The notes under the pieces are model-generated. The model had not been told where the DNA came from. It searched no databases and was given only the letters and a program-made list of their open reading frames with translations. The position numbers and the translations under genes are program-made. 64,000 nt of DNA from Falsiroseomonas oleicola (GTDB lineage Bacteria > Pseudomonadota > Alphaproteobacteria > Acetobacterales > Acetobacteraceae): positions 124,001-188,000 of the forward strand of contig NZ_JAERQM010000003.1 of NCBI RefSeq assembly GCF_019029495.1. Direction: 5' to 3'. Of the stretch, positions 56,071 through 64,000 are shown in pieces; position 1 is the first letter of the stretch; each line of letters begins with the position of its first letter.

Positions 56071-56101
56071 GGGGCGGCAGGGAAACCTGCCGCCCCTTTT
56101 T
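56071..56101 (+). terminator. Intrinsic terminator of the porin gene
   Basis: An 11-bp perfect stem with a GAAA tetraloop (56071-56081 pairs with 56086-56096) followed by five Ts, 25 bp after the stop. A second T-run follows shortly after. Confidence 0.93.
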
Positions 56102-56214
56102 GTTGCCCCCTTTTTGTTGCGTCGGGTTTCGAGACCCTACCCCCGGCTTTGCGATTGGCCGGCATCCGGGTAAAGACCTGTCGGAAGTGCCCCCGCCGGG
56201 CTGGGATGGGAAAG

Positions 56215-56760
56215 ATGCGCCTGACGCGACTGATGATGCTGGGCTTCACGGCAACCCTGATCGCCGGGTGCAGCGCGCTCGAAGGCAATGTCCGCACGCC
56301 GGAGCTGGACGAATACAGTTCAGACCGCCGGCGCGACCAGGTCCGCGGGCGGCTGGGCGGCACCGATGGCATCCTGATCTTCGGAACCGAGCGCAACCAG
56401 CGGGGCGGCACGGGCAGCGGCGATGCCTCCGGCATCGGCGTCAATGCCTTCCTCTGGCGCGCGGCGCTGGACACGCTGTCCTTCATGCCACTGTCCTCCG
56501 CCGATCCCTTTGGCGGCGTGATGATCACCGACTGGTATTCGCCCCCTGGCACGACCGGCGAGCGGTTCCGCGCCACGGCCTATATCCTCGGCCGCCAGCT
56601 TCGCTCCGATGGCGTGCGGGTGGCGCTGTTCCGGCAGGAACTGCGCGGCAATGCCTGGGTCGATGTTCCGGTCGCCGCCTCCACCGCCTCCGAGCTTGAG
56701 GATCAGGTCCTGGCCCGGGCGCGGGAACTGCGCGCCCAGTCCACTGCGGCCGCCCGCTGA
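56215..56760 (+). CDS. DUF3576 lipoprotein
   Basis: A 181-residue protein. The signal ends in a lipobox (FTATLIAGCSA). The body shows the DUF3576 pattern: GIGVNAFLWRAALDTLSFMP, then DPFGGVMITDWYSPP and RFRATAYILGRQLRSDGVRV. The family is alphaproteobacterial and of unknown function, commonly located right before leuS, as here. ATG 56215 is the start that gives the signal peptide. Confidence 0.88.
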   Translation: MRLTRLMMLGFTATLIAGCSALEGNVRTPELDEYSSDRRRDQVRGRLGGTDGILIFGTERNQRGGTGSGDASGIGVNAFLWRAALDTLSFMPLSSADPFGGVMITDWYSPPGTTGERFRATAYILGRQLRSDGVRVALFRQELRGNAWVDVPVAASTASELEDQVLARARELRAQSTAAAR

Positions 56761-56854
56761 GGCGCTGCGCGCATCCCTTGCCGCCGGGGCGTTCCGCCCT
56801 GGCGGATAGTGCGCTATTCGGAAGGCCCAACCCAGGCCAGCGCACCCCAGCACG

Positions 56855-59485
56855 ATGAACGACATCGCCTCCCCCCCCGACCAGAAACAGCCGCCCCGGC
56901 ATGACTTCGCCGCGGCGGAGCCGCGCTGGCAGGCGGAATGGGACCGCCGCGGCTGCTTCGCCGTGCCGGATGTGCCGCCCGAGGGGGCGAGCAAGTACTA
57001 TGTGCTGGAGATGTTCCCCTACCCCTCCGGCAAGATCCACATGGGTCACGTGCGGAACTACACGCTGGGTGACGTCGTGGCGCGCTACAAGCGCGCCCGC
57101 GGCCATCTGGTGCTGCATCCGATGGGCTGGGATGCCTTCGGCCTGCCGGCCGAAAATGCCGCGCGCGAACGCGGCGTGCATCCGGGCGAGTGGACCTACC
57201 AGAACATCGCCAATATGCGCACCGAGCTGAAGCGCATGGGCCTGTCGCTGGACTGGTCCCGCGAATTCGCCACCTGCGATGTCGGCTACTACGGCAAGCA
57301 GCAGAAGCTGTTCCTGGATTTCTGGAAGGCCGGGCTGGTCGAGCGCAAGGAAAGCTGGGTCAATTGGGATCCGGTCGACGGCACCGTGCTGGCCAATGAA
57401 CAGGTGATCGACGGCCGCGGCTGGCGATCCGGCGCGCTGGTCGAGAAGAAGAAGCTCTCCCAGTGGTTCCTGGCCATCACGAAATATGCGCCGGACCTGC
57501 TGGAGGCGCTGGGCGGGCTGGATCGCTGGCCTGAGCGCGTGAAGCTGATGCAGTCCAACTGGATCGGCCGCAGCGAAGGCGCGAGGGTGCGGTTCAAGCT
57601 GACCGAGCCGGTGGCGGAGACGGCCGAGGTGGAGGTCTTCACCACGCGGCCCGACACGCTGTTCGGCATGAGTTTTCTTGCTGTTGCCGCCGAGCACCCG
57701 CTGGCGGCTGCAGCCGCTGCCGCCAATCCGGACGCCCAGAAATTCGTGGCGGAATGCCGCAGCATGGGCACCAGCGAAGTGGCCATCGAGCAGGCGGAAA
57801 AGCGCGGCTTCGACACCGGCTTCCGGGTGGCGCATCCCTTCATCGAGGGAAAGACCTTCCCGGTCTGGATCGCCAACTTCGTGCTGATGGAATACGGCAC
57901 CGGCGCCATCTTCGGCTGCCCCGGCCATGACGAGCGCGACTTCGAATTCGCCACCAAATACGGGCTGGAGATCAAGCCCGTGGTGCTGCCGCCGGGCGCC
58001 GACCCGGCCACATTCGCGCTGGATGACGCCGCCTATACCGATGACGGCACGCTGTTCAATTCGGATTTCCTGGACGGCAAGCCCGTGCCCGCCGCCAAGC
58101 GCGCGGCCATCGAGAAGCTGGAGGCCCAGCAGCAGGGCACCGGCGTGGTGAACTGGCGCCTGCGTGACTGGGGCGTGTCCCGCCAGCGCTATTGGGGCTG
58201 CCCGATCCCGGTCATCCATTGTGATGCCTGCGGCGCTGTGCCGGTGCCGGAGGACCAACTGCCGGTCGAGCTGCCGCAGGACGTGGATTTTTCGAAGCCC
58301 GGCAATCCGCTGGATCACCACCCGACGTGGAAACACGTCAATTGCCCGTCCTGCGGCGCCCCGGCGCGGCGGGAGACGGATACCTGCGACACCTTCGTCG
58401 ACAGCTCCTGGTATTTTGCCCGCTTCTGCTCGCCCGGCGCGGCGGAGCCGGTGACGCAGGCGGCGGTGAATGCCTGGCTCCCGGTCGACCAGTATATCGG
58501 CGGCATCGAGCACGCGATCCTGCACCTGCTCTATTCCCGCTTCTTCACCCGCGCGATGCAGGCGACCGGCCATCTGGATGTGAAGGAGCCCTTCGCCGGG
58601 CTGTTCACCCAGGGGATGGTGCAGCATGAAAGCTACAAGGGCCCCGATGGCCGCTGGCTGTATCCGGAGGAGGTGGATTTCAACCTCGCCGCCGACGGCA
58701 CACGCACCGCCACGCTGAAGGGTGGCAACGCGCCGGTGACCATCGGCCGTGTCGAGGCGATGTCGAAGTCGAAGCGCAACACGGTCGACCCGGGCGCCAT
58801 CATCGGCAAATACGGCGCGGATACCGCCCGCTGGTTCATCCTCTCCGACAACCCGCCCGAGCGGGACATGGAATGGACGGAATCCGGCGTCGCCGGGGCG
58901 TTCCGCTTCACCCAGCGCGTCTGGCGCCTGGTCAACAACGCATTGCCCAGCCTGCCGCCCGCCGGCACCCCCCTGGGCGAGGCCACCGGCGCGGCGAAGA
59001 AGCTGCGCCAGGTGACGCACCGGACCATCGTCGCGATCACGGAGGCGCTGGACAGTTTTGCCTTCAATGTCGCGGTCGCGCGGATCCACGAATTCGCCAA
59101 TGCGATCGGCGAGGCCGAGCCGCAGGCCGAGGGCATGGGCCCGGCGCTGCGGGAGGCGCTCGAGATGCTGGCCCGCCTGGCCGCACCGATGATGCCGCAT
59201 CTGGCGGAGGAGCTTTTCGCGCTCCTCAATCCAGACTCGGAAAAGCTCGTCGCACAACTGCCCTGGCCGGAGGCGGATGCCGCCCTGGTGAAGGCGGAGA
59301 CGATGACCCTGGCCGTCCAGGTGCTCGGCAAGCTGCGCGCCACCATCGAAGTGGCGGTGGGCGCATCCGATGCCGAGATTTTCGCCCTGGCCGAGGCCGA
59401 GGAGAACGTGCAGCGTGCCTTCGGCGGCAAGCCAGTGAAGAAGCGGATCCATGTTCCGGGGCGGGTGGTCAATTACGTCGTCTGA
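56855..59485 (+). CDS. leuS: Leucyl-tRNA synthetase
   Basis: An 876-residue class I synthetase, full length. The HIGH-type motif [19 protein letters not shown] is near residue 55, a CP1 editing domain spans about 225-420 ([25 protein letters not shown]), and the KMSKS motif [20 protein letters not shown] is near 635. The end [16 protein letters not shown] is the usual C-terminus. The lptE-like gene overlaps its end by 35 bp. Confidence 0.97.
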   Translation: MNDIASPPDQKQPPRHDFAAAEPRWQAEWDRRGCFAVPDVPPEGASKYYVLEMFPYPSGKIHMGHVRNYTLGDVVARYKRARGHLVLHPMGWDAFGLPAENAARERGVHPGEWTYQNIANMRTELKRMGLSLDWSREFATCDVGYYGKQQKLFLDFWKAGLVERKESWVNWDPVDGTVLANEQVIDGRGWRSGALVEKKKLSQWFLAITKYAPDLLEALGGLDRWPERVKLMQSNWIGRSEGARVRFKLTEPVAETAEVEVFTTRPDTLFGMSFLAVAAEHPLAAAAAAANPDAQKFVAECRSMGTSEVAIEQAEKRGFDTGFRVAHPFIEGKTFPVWIANFVLMEYGTGAIFGCPGHDERDFEFATKYGLEIKPVVLPPGADPATFALDDAAYTDDGTLFNSDFLDGKPVPAAKRAAIEKLEAQQQGTGVVNWRLRDWGVSRQRYWGCPIPVIHCDACGAVPVPEDQLPVELPQDVDFSKPGNPLDHHPTWKHVNCPSCGAPARRETDTCDTFVDSSWYFARFCSPGAAEPVTQAAVNAWLPVDQYIGGIEHAILHLLYSRFFTRAMQATGHLDVKEPFAGLFTQGMVQHESYKGPDGRWLYPEEVDFNLAADGTRTATLKGGNAPVTIGRVEAMSKSKRNTVDPGAIIGKYGADTARWFILSDNPPERDMEWTESGVAGAFRFTQRVWRLVNNALPSLPPAGTPLGEATGAAKKLRQVTHRTIVAITEALDSFAFNVAVARIHEFANAIGEAEPQAEGMGPALREALEMLARLAAPMMPHLAEELFALLNPDSEKLVAQLPWPEADAALVKAETMTLAVQVLGKLRATIEVAVGASDAEIFALAEAEENVQRAFGGKPVKKRIHVPGRVVNYVV

Positions 59486-60113
59486 ATCCCCCACACGGCG
59501 CGGGCTGCTGCTCGGCGCCGGCCTTCTGGCCCTGGGCGGCTGCGGCTTCCGGCCGCTCTATGGCCGGGGCGGCATGGCGGAGGGTGAGCCGGATCTGCGC
59601 GCCCAGCTCGCCGGCATCCGTGTCGCCTTGGTGCCGGAACGCTTCGGACAGCTGCTGCGCCGGGCGCTGACCCAGCGCCTGGGCCAGGATATCGGCGGGC
59701 CGCGCCAGTCTGCCGTGCACGAGCTGCGGGTTTCCCCCAGCCTGCAGGCAGAGGGTGTGGGCATCCAGCTCGATGGCACGGCGACGCGCATCCGCTACCT
59801 CGGCACTGCCAACTGGCTGCTGGTGCGCCTTGGCCCGCCGCCGGAAACACTGGCGACCGGCATCGAGCGCAGCATCGAGGCCTACAACATCCCGCCCAAC
59901 CAGTTCTTCGCGGCCGATAGCAGCCGGGAAGAGGCGGAGCGCCGGATGGCGGAGGTGCTGGCGGAGCTGGTGGTGACCCGCCTCGCCGTCGCCTTCCGCC
60001 GCGGCCTCGCCACCGCCCCGGCCCTGGGCCAGGTGCCGGAGCCTGCCGCCACCGAGGCGCTGCCGGCGCTGCGGCCGGAACTGGCGCCAGGGCTGGTCCG
60101 GCCCGACCGCTGA
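59451..60113 (+). CDS. lptE: LPS-assembly lipoprotein LptE
   Basis: About 220 residues. [20 protein letters not shown] supplies signal and lipobox, with the Cys followed by GFRPLYG, the mark of alphaproteobacterial LptE. The domain continues with [20 protein letters not shown] and a Pro-rich tail. LptE plugs LptD in the outer membrane for LPS delivery. The first available ATG (59451) lies inside leuS; a non-ATG start closer to the signal is possible. leuS-lptE-holA is a conserved alphaproteobacterial order. Confidence 0.88.
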   Translation: MFRGGWSITSSESPTRRGLLLGAGLLALGGCGFRPLYGRGGMAEGEPDLRAQLAGIRVALVPERFGQLLRRALTQRLGQDIGGPRQSAVHELRVSPSLQAEGVGIQLDGTATRIRYLGTANWLLVRLGPPPETLATGIERSIEAYNIPPNQFFAADSSREEAERRMAEVLAELVVTRLAVAFRRGLATAPALGQVPEPAATEALPALRPELAPGLVRPDR

Positions 60114-60120
60114 TCCGGCC

Positions 60121-61131
60121 TTGGCCAAGCTCGATCCCAAGCGAATCAATGCCTTCCTCGCCGATCCCGGGCCGACCCGGGCCGTGCTTCTGTACGGCGA
60201 CGATGCCGGGCTGGCGCGGGAAAGGGCGGAGGCGCTGCTGCGCGCCGTGCTCGGCGGCGACCTCTCCGACCCCTTCCGCCTCGCCGAGCTGAGCCGGGAG
60301 GAAGCCGCCCGCCCGGGCGCCCTGGCCGGGGAGGCGGCGGCGCTGGCGATGACCGGTGGCCGCCGCGTGGTGCGGCTGCGCGATGCCACCGACGCCCATG
60401 CCACCCCGCTGAAGGAGGCCCTGGCCGGGGCCGGAGAGGCGCTGCTGATCCTGGAAGGCGGGGAGATGACGGCGCGGTCCAAGCTGCGCGTCCTGGCCGA
60501 GGCGGCGCCGGATGTCGCGGTGATCGCCTGCTGGCGCGAAAGGCCGGACGAACTGGCCGGCACCATCACCCGCCTGCTGCGGGAGGCGGGGGTGCAGGTG
60601 GATGCGGCGGTCGCCGGCTGGCTGGCCGCCCGGCTGGGTGAGGATCGCATGCTGCTGCGGCGCGCCGTGGAAGTTCTGGCGCTGCATGCGGGTCCGGGCG
60701 GCACGGTGGATGAGGCAGCGGCGCGGGCCTGCGTGGCGGAGGGTGTCGGCGCCGATCTCGACACCGCCCTGATGGCCGCGACCGAGGGCAATGCCAGGGC
60801 GGCCGATGCGGCCCTGGACGCCGCCTTCGCCGAGGGCGCCAATGCGGTGATGGTGGTGCGCGCCACCCTGCGCCATGTGCAGCGGCTGCATGAGGCGCAG
60901 ATCGCGGGTGATTCCGGCGCGCTGCGCCCGCCGGTCTTCTTCCGCCACAAGCCCGCCTTCGACCGTGCCTTGCGGCTTTGGCCGACGGCCGCGCTGGAGG
61001 CGCAGGGCGCGGCCCTGCTGGAAGCCGAGCGCCGCACCAAGACCACCGCCTTCCGCGAGGTGCATGAGGCGCTGGCCCGCGCCGGCATCGCCGCCCTGGC
61101 CCGCCAGGCCGCCGGCTTCGCCCGGCGGTAG
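60121..61131 (+). CDS. holA: DNA polymerase III delta subunit
   Basis: A 336-residue clamp-loader subunit that opens the beta clamp. TRAVLLYGDDAGLARERAEA and LLILEGGEMTARSKLRVLAE are typical HolA text, with GEDRMLLRRAVEVLALHAG near 180. The Walker motif is degenerate, as normal for delta. It starts at TTG 60121, 8 bp after the lptE stop. Confidence 0.92.
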   Translation: MAKLDPKRINAFLADPGPTRAVLLYGDDAGLARERAEALLRAVLGGDLSDPFRLAELSREEAARPGALAGEAAALAMTGGRRVVRLRDATDAHATPLKEALAGAGEALLILEGGEMTARSKLRVLAEAAPDVAVIACWRERPDELAGTITRLLREAGVQVDAAVAGWLAARLGEDRMLLRRAVEVLALHAGPGGTVDEAAARACVAEGVGADLDTALMAATEGNARAADAALDAAFAEGANAVMVVRATLRHVQRLHEAQIAGDSGALRPPVFFRHKPAFDRALRLWPTAALEAQGAALLEAERRTKTTAFREVHEALARAGIAALARQAAGFARR

Positions 61132-61244
61132 AGCCCCCTGGCCTATTGCTGCGCTGCAAGGCTCACGCAGAAATTTTTCTTCGTGCTTGAAGTGGCGTGC
61201 CCATCTGCGGTTGCATCCAACTGTCATGCAGTGGGAGGTCGCGG

Positions 61245-61970
61245 ATGCGCCGCAGGTCCCTTCTCGTCGCGGCGGGTTCCGCGGCCGGCTTGCCTCCCCC
61301 CCGACCCGCAAGGGCGGAGGAGCCGGTGGATGTGGCGCTGGTCCTCGCCGTGGATGTCAGCCGCTCGGTCGACGAGGATGAGGCGCGACTTCAGCGGGAA
61401 GGCTACCGCAATGCCATGACCGACCCCCGGCTGGTGGAGGCGATCCGCGGCGGCATGATGGGGGGTGTCGCCATCTGCTACGTCGAATGGGCCGGCATCG
61501 AATACCAGCGGCTGGTGCTGCCCTGGACGCGCATCGGGGCGCAGCGGGATGCGGAGATCTGGGCGGACCGGCTGGCGGAGGCGCAGCGCAACTCACTCTC
61601 CTGGACCTCCATCTCCGGCGCCATCGACTTCGCCCGGCAGGCATTGGCCGACTGCCCCTTCGAGGCGACGCGCAAGGTCATCGACGTCTCCGGCGACGGG
61701 GTGAACAACAGCGGCCCGCCGGCGGAGGAGGCGCGCGACCGGGCGGTGGCGGAGGGCATCACCATCAACGGCCTGCCGATCCTGAACGACCGCCCCACCT
61801 TCGGCCGCCGCCCGCCGATCCCGCTGGATATCTATTTCCGGGAAAGCGTCATCGGCGGCCCCGGCGCCTTCATGATCGCGGCGGAGGATTTCGACGTCTT
61901 CGGCCAGGCGGTGCGGCGCAAGCTGATCCGGGAAATTGCCGGGCTGCCGAGGGAGCAGCGCTTCGGGTGA
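61245..61970 (+). CDS. DUF1194 secreted protein with VWA-like fold
   Basis: A 241-residue protein with a signal peptide (RRRSLLVAAGSAAGLPPP, cut near ARA). The mature part begins VDVALVLAVDVSRSVDEDEA, a MIDAS-like D-x-S-x-S motif, and continues with WTSISGAIDFARQALADCPF and KVIDVSGDGVNNSG. This is DUF1194, an alphaproteobacterial family related to von Willebrand A domains and of unknown function. GGGAGG lies upstream of the ATG. It stands alone. Confidence 0.88.
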   Translation: MRRRSLLVAAGSAAGLPPPRPARAEEPVDVALVLAVDVSRSVDEDEARLQREGYRNAMTDPRLVEAIRGGMMGGVAICYVEWAGIEYQRLVLPWTRIGAQRDAEIWADRLAEAQRNSLSWTSISGAIDFARQALADCPFEATRKVIDVSGDGVNNSGPPAEEARDRAVAEGITINGLPILNDRPTFGRRPPIPLDIYFRESVIGGPGAFMIAAEDFDVFGQAVRRKLIREIAGLPREQRFG

Positions 61971-62098
61971 AACAGGGCGACATGATTGGCCTTCTGTTTC
62001 AACAGGTTGCCCGCACGGCGTCGTGATCGGGGGCTGATTGGCCCCTGCGGCATTCTGATCCGCCAGCCGAGCTTCCGGTTGCGCTGGAGACCAGTGCC

Positions 62099-63160
62099 TT
62101 GGCCTTGATTCGCGCCTTCTGGCATGGCGGGGCGCTCAGCCCCTATGAAGTGCTGTGCCTGAGCAGCTTCGTCCATCATGGCCATGCGACGGAGCTCTAC
62201 AGCTACGACGCCGACCTGGTGGTGCCACCCGGTGTGGTGCTGCGCGATGCGGCGGAGGTGCTGCCGCGGTCGCGCATCTACTTCTACGCCAACGGGCTCG
62301 GCGCCGGCAGCATCGCCGGCTTCACCAATCTGTTCCGCTACACGCTGCTGGCGCAATCACCCGGCTGGTGGGTGGATTGCGACGTGATCTGCCTGCGCCC
62401 CGACCTGCCAGAGGTACCGGTCTTCTGCGCCTGGGAAGGGCCGGACCATGCCCTGGTCGGCAATGCCATCCTGAAGCTGCCGCCCGATGATCCGCTGCTC
62501 GCGGCCATGTTGGCGGATCATGAGGCCTTCGAGCCGGGGCGGAGCTGGGGCACCTCCGGCCCCTATCTCCTGACCAAGGCGCTGCGCGCGGCGGGCCGGC
62601 TGGCGGAGGTGCAGGAATGGCCCCTGGCCTATCCCTGGCATTTCACCCGGGCCTTCGACGTCTTCGACCCGGCGGAGGCCGAAACCGTGGCGCGGGCGGC
62701 CCAGGGCGCCGCCTTCCAGCATCTGTGGAACGAGATGTTCAACTGCGCCGGCATGAACAAGCTGCTGGCGCCGCCCGAGGGCAGCTACCTGGACCGGCTG
62801 TGTCAGGAACACGGGGTGATCTTCCCCAGCACCCTGCGCCTGCGTCCGGGCGATCTGCGCCGTCAGGCCCGGGCCACCCATGCGGCGCAGCAATGGGAGC
62901 ATGCCCAGGTGGAACAGGCACGGCTGCGCGACCTGCTGGCCCAGGCCAATGCCGAACAGGCCCGGCTGATCGGCCTGCTGGAGAAATTCGAGGCACTCGC
63001 CATGGCCGAGCGGCACGAAACCGCGTGCTGGCGCATGGCGCATCGGTCCGAGGCGCGGCTGCGTCAGGCGGCGGTCATACTGCATGATGCCATGGCGGCG
63101 CGGCTGGAACTTGCCGAGGCGCCGATCTGGCGCCGCTGGCTGCGTTTCGGCCGCGCGTAG
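62099..63160 (+). CDS. DXD glycosyltransferase-like protein with coiled-coil tail
   Basis: A 353-residue protein. LIRAFWHGGALSPYEVLCLS, TNLFRYTLLAQSPGWWVDCD with the DxD-type VDCDVICL near residue 98 and SWGTSGPYLLTKAL match sugar-transferase families (Gly_transf_sug/capsular type) using nucleotide sugars and a divalent metal. Residues about 255-310 form a coiled coil (QVEQARLRDLLAQANAEQAR). It starts at TTG 62099 without a strong ribosome site. The acceptor is unknown. It converges with the CorC gene. Confidence 0.8.
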   Translation: MALIRAFWHGGALSPYEVLCLSSFVHHGHATELYSYDADLVVPPGVVLRDAAEVLPRSRIYFYANGLGAGSIAGFTNLFRYTLLAQSPGWWVDCDVICLRPDLPEVPVFCAWEGPDHALVGNAILKLPPDDPLLAAMLADHEAFEPGRSWGTSGPYLLTKALRAAGRLAEVQEWPLAYPWHFTRAFDVFDPAEAETVARAAQGAAFQHLWNEMFNCAGMNKLLAPPEGSYLDRLCQEHGVIFPSTLRLRPGDLRRQARATHAAQQWEHAQVEQARLRDLLAQANAEQARLIGLLEKFEALAMAERHETACWRMAHRSEARLRQAAVILHDAMAARLELAEAPIWRRWLRFGRA

Positions 63161-63169
63161 CGGCGCGAG

Positions 63170-64000
63170 CTATTCGGCCGCCTGCCGCGTCGCCTCCCCG
63201 GCCGCGCCGGGCCGGCGCACGCGCAGCCGGCGGATGCGCCGCGGATCGGCGTCCAGCACCCGGAATTCCAGGCCGGAGGGGTGCGAGATCAGCTCCCCCC
63301 GCGCCGGCACGCGCCCGGCCAGGGTGAAGATCAGCCCGCCGACCGTGTCGATATCCGCGCTGCGCTCCTCATCGGTCAGCACCGCGCCGAACTTCTGCTC
63401 GAAAGCCTCGACCGTGGTGCGGGCATCCAGCTCCACCGTGCCATCCGGGCGGTCCTGGATGGTGGCGGGGGCGACCTCGTCATGCTCGTCGGAGATGTCG
63501 CCGACGATGGTCTCCACCAGATCCTCGATGGTCACCAGCCCGTCGATGCCGCCATATTCGTCCACCACCAGCGCCATATGGATGCGGGCGGCGCGCATCT
63601 GCAGCAGCAGGTCCAGCACCGGCACGGTCGGCACCACGAAGAGCGGCCGGCGCAGGATGGCCTTCAGCGAGAAGCTCTCGGCGTCCCGTCCGACCGAGGC
63701 GAAGACATCCTTGATATGGACCATGCCGACGATGTCATCGAGATTCTCCCGATAGACCGGGAAGCGGCTGTGACCCTCCCGCTGGATCAGGCGGATGGCC
63801 TGGTCCAGGGTCAGATCCTGCGGCATCGCCAGGATGTCGGCGCGGGGCACCATGACGTCATAGGCGGCCTTGTCGCGCAGCCGCAGCACATTGCCGAGCA
63901 AGGCGCGTTCATTCAGGTCGAGCCCACCGCCGAAGCCGTCCGGCGTTCGGGGCGCGCCTTCCTCCTGCCGGCCCTCCAGCAACTCCTCCACCTGGTCGCG
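63170..64000 (-). CDS. CorC/HlyC-type CBS-domain protein, partial
   Basis: The C-terminal 277 residues are visible; the frame is open through the right edge (...RDQVEELLEG). Two CBS repeats (VMVPRADILAMPQDLTLDQA, VDEYGGIDGLVTIEDLVETI) precede a CorC_HlyC domain (DTVGGLIFTLAGRVPARGEL). It lacks membrane helices in the visible part, so it may be the soluble CorC type that follows ybeY in many genomes. The role is in magnesium/cobalt efflux or envelope function. Confidence 0.86.
   Translation of the reverse strand, partial: RDQVEELLEGRQEEGAPRTPDGFGGGLDLNERALLGNVLRLRDKAAYDVMVPRADILAMPQDLTLDQAIRLIQREGHSRFPVYRENLDDIVGMVHIKDVFASVGRDAESFSLKAILRRPLFVVPTVPVLDLLLQMRAARIHMALVVDEYGGIDGLVTIEDLVETIVGDISDEHDEVAPATIQDRPDGTVELDARTTVEAFEQKFGAVLTDEERSADIDTVGGLIFTLAGRVPARGELISHPSGLEFRVLDADPRRIRRLRVRRPGAAGEATRQAAE

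Noticed and set aside
56525-59494. 989-residue open frame antisense to leuS
   Set aside because: A high-GC shadow frame; leuS on the plus strand is unmistakable.

Overview
The window is GC-rich alphaproteobacterial chromosome. Gene content and order (FYDLN acidic protein, the leuS-lptE-holA run, the hemE/PPSR/maf/mltA/Tim44 neighbourhood, the aroA-cmk-rpsA-...-ihfB-...-pyrF-trpF-trpB-trpA run) point to Rhodospirillales, most likely an Acetobacteraceae of Roseomonas type. The genus is an inference from protein character, not from a database search.

Region 1 (1-12816) is the right part of an integrated phage-like element. It runs rightward from the left edge and stops against a tRNA-Gly(CCC) gene on the minus strand, the usual kind of attachment site. 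It encodes small prophage-type proteins, an AlpA-like regulator, a zinc-ribbon/Toprim primase, a P-loop ATPase, a reduced HK97-type prohead protease, a tail tape-measure-like protein and a Nu1-like HTH protein. No large terminase, portal, major capsid protein or integrase is visible here. Its last 400 bp hold GGACGACCC repeats with a 26-bp perfect inverted repeat and TGTGCCCC repeats beside the tRNA.

Region 2 (13199-24285) is a phosphonate locus: a divergent LysR regulator, phosphonoacetate hydrolase (PhnA), a second alkaline-phosphatase-superfamily hydrolase and a complete Dpp/Opp-type ABC importer. An IS66-family element (21601-24116, 8-bp target duplication) has cut off the C-terminus of the fused ATPase gene. 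An IS256-type transposase scrap follows.

Region 3 (25289-37420, minus strand) carries a gentisate 1,2-dioxygenase-like gene downstream of a housekeeping run: aroA, cmk, rpsA, a frameshifted YdcF-like gene, sppA, ihfB, a LapA-like gene, pyrF, trpF, a GNAT gene, trpB, an AT-rich membrane-protein gene and trpA. It covers the shikimate, tryptophan and pyrimidine pathways together with translation.

Region 4 (37534-49025) is mixed: FYDLN protein, AbrB-like protein, typA, a secreted protein, a PfkB sugar kinase, an EI24/CysZ-like membrane protein, a bactofilin, a lipoprotein, an XRE-cupin regulator, an AEC transporter, maf and PPSR.

Region 5 (49026-53135) has a long intergenic gap before hemE that is a plausible oriC by synteny, followed by hemE, mltA, a Tim44-like gene and a histidine phosphatase.

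Region 6 (53289-64000) has a YggS-family PLP protein, a TenI-like protein, a porin, a DUF3576 lipoprotein, leuS-lptE-holA, a DUF1194 secreted protein, a glycosyltransferase and a CorC-type CBS protein that runs off the right edge.
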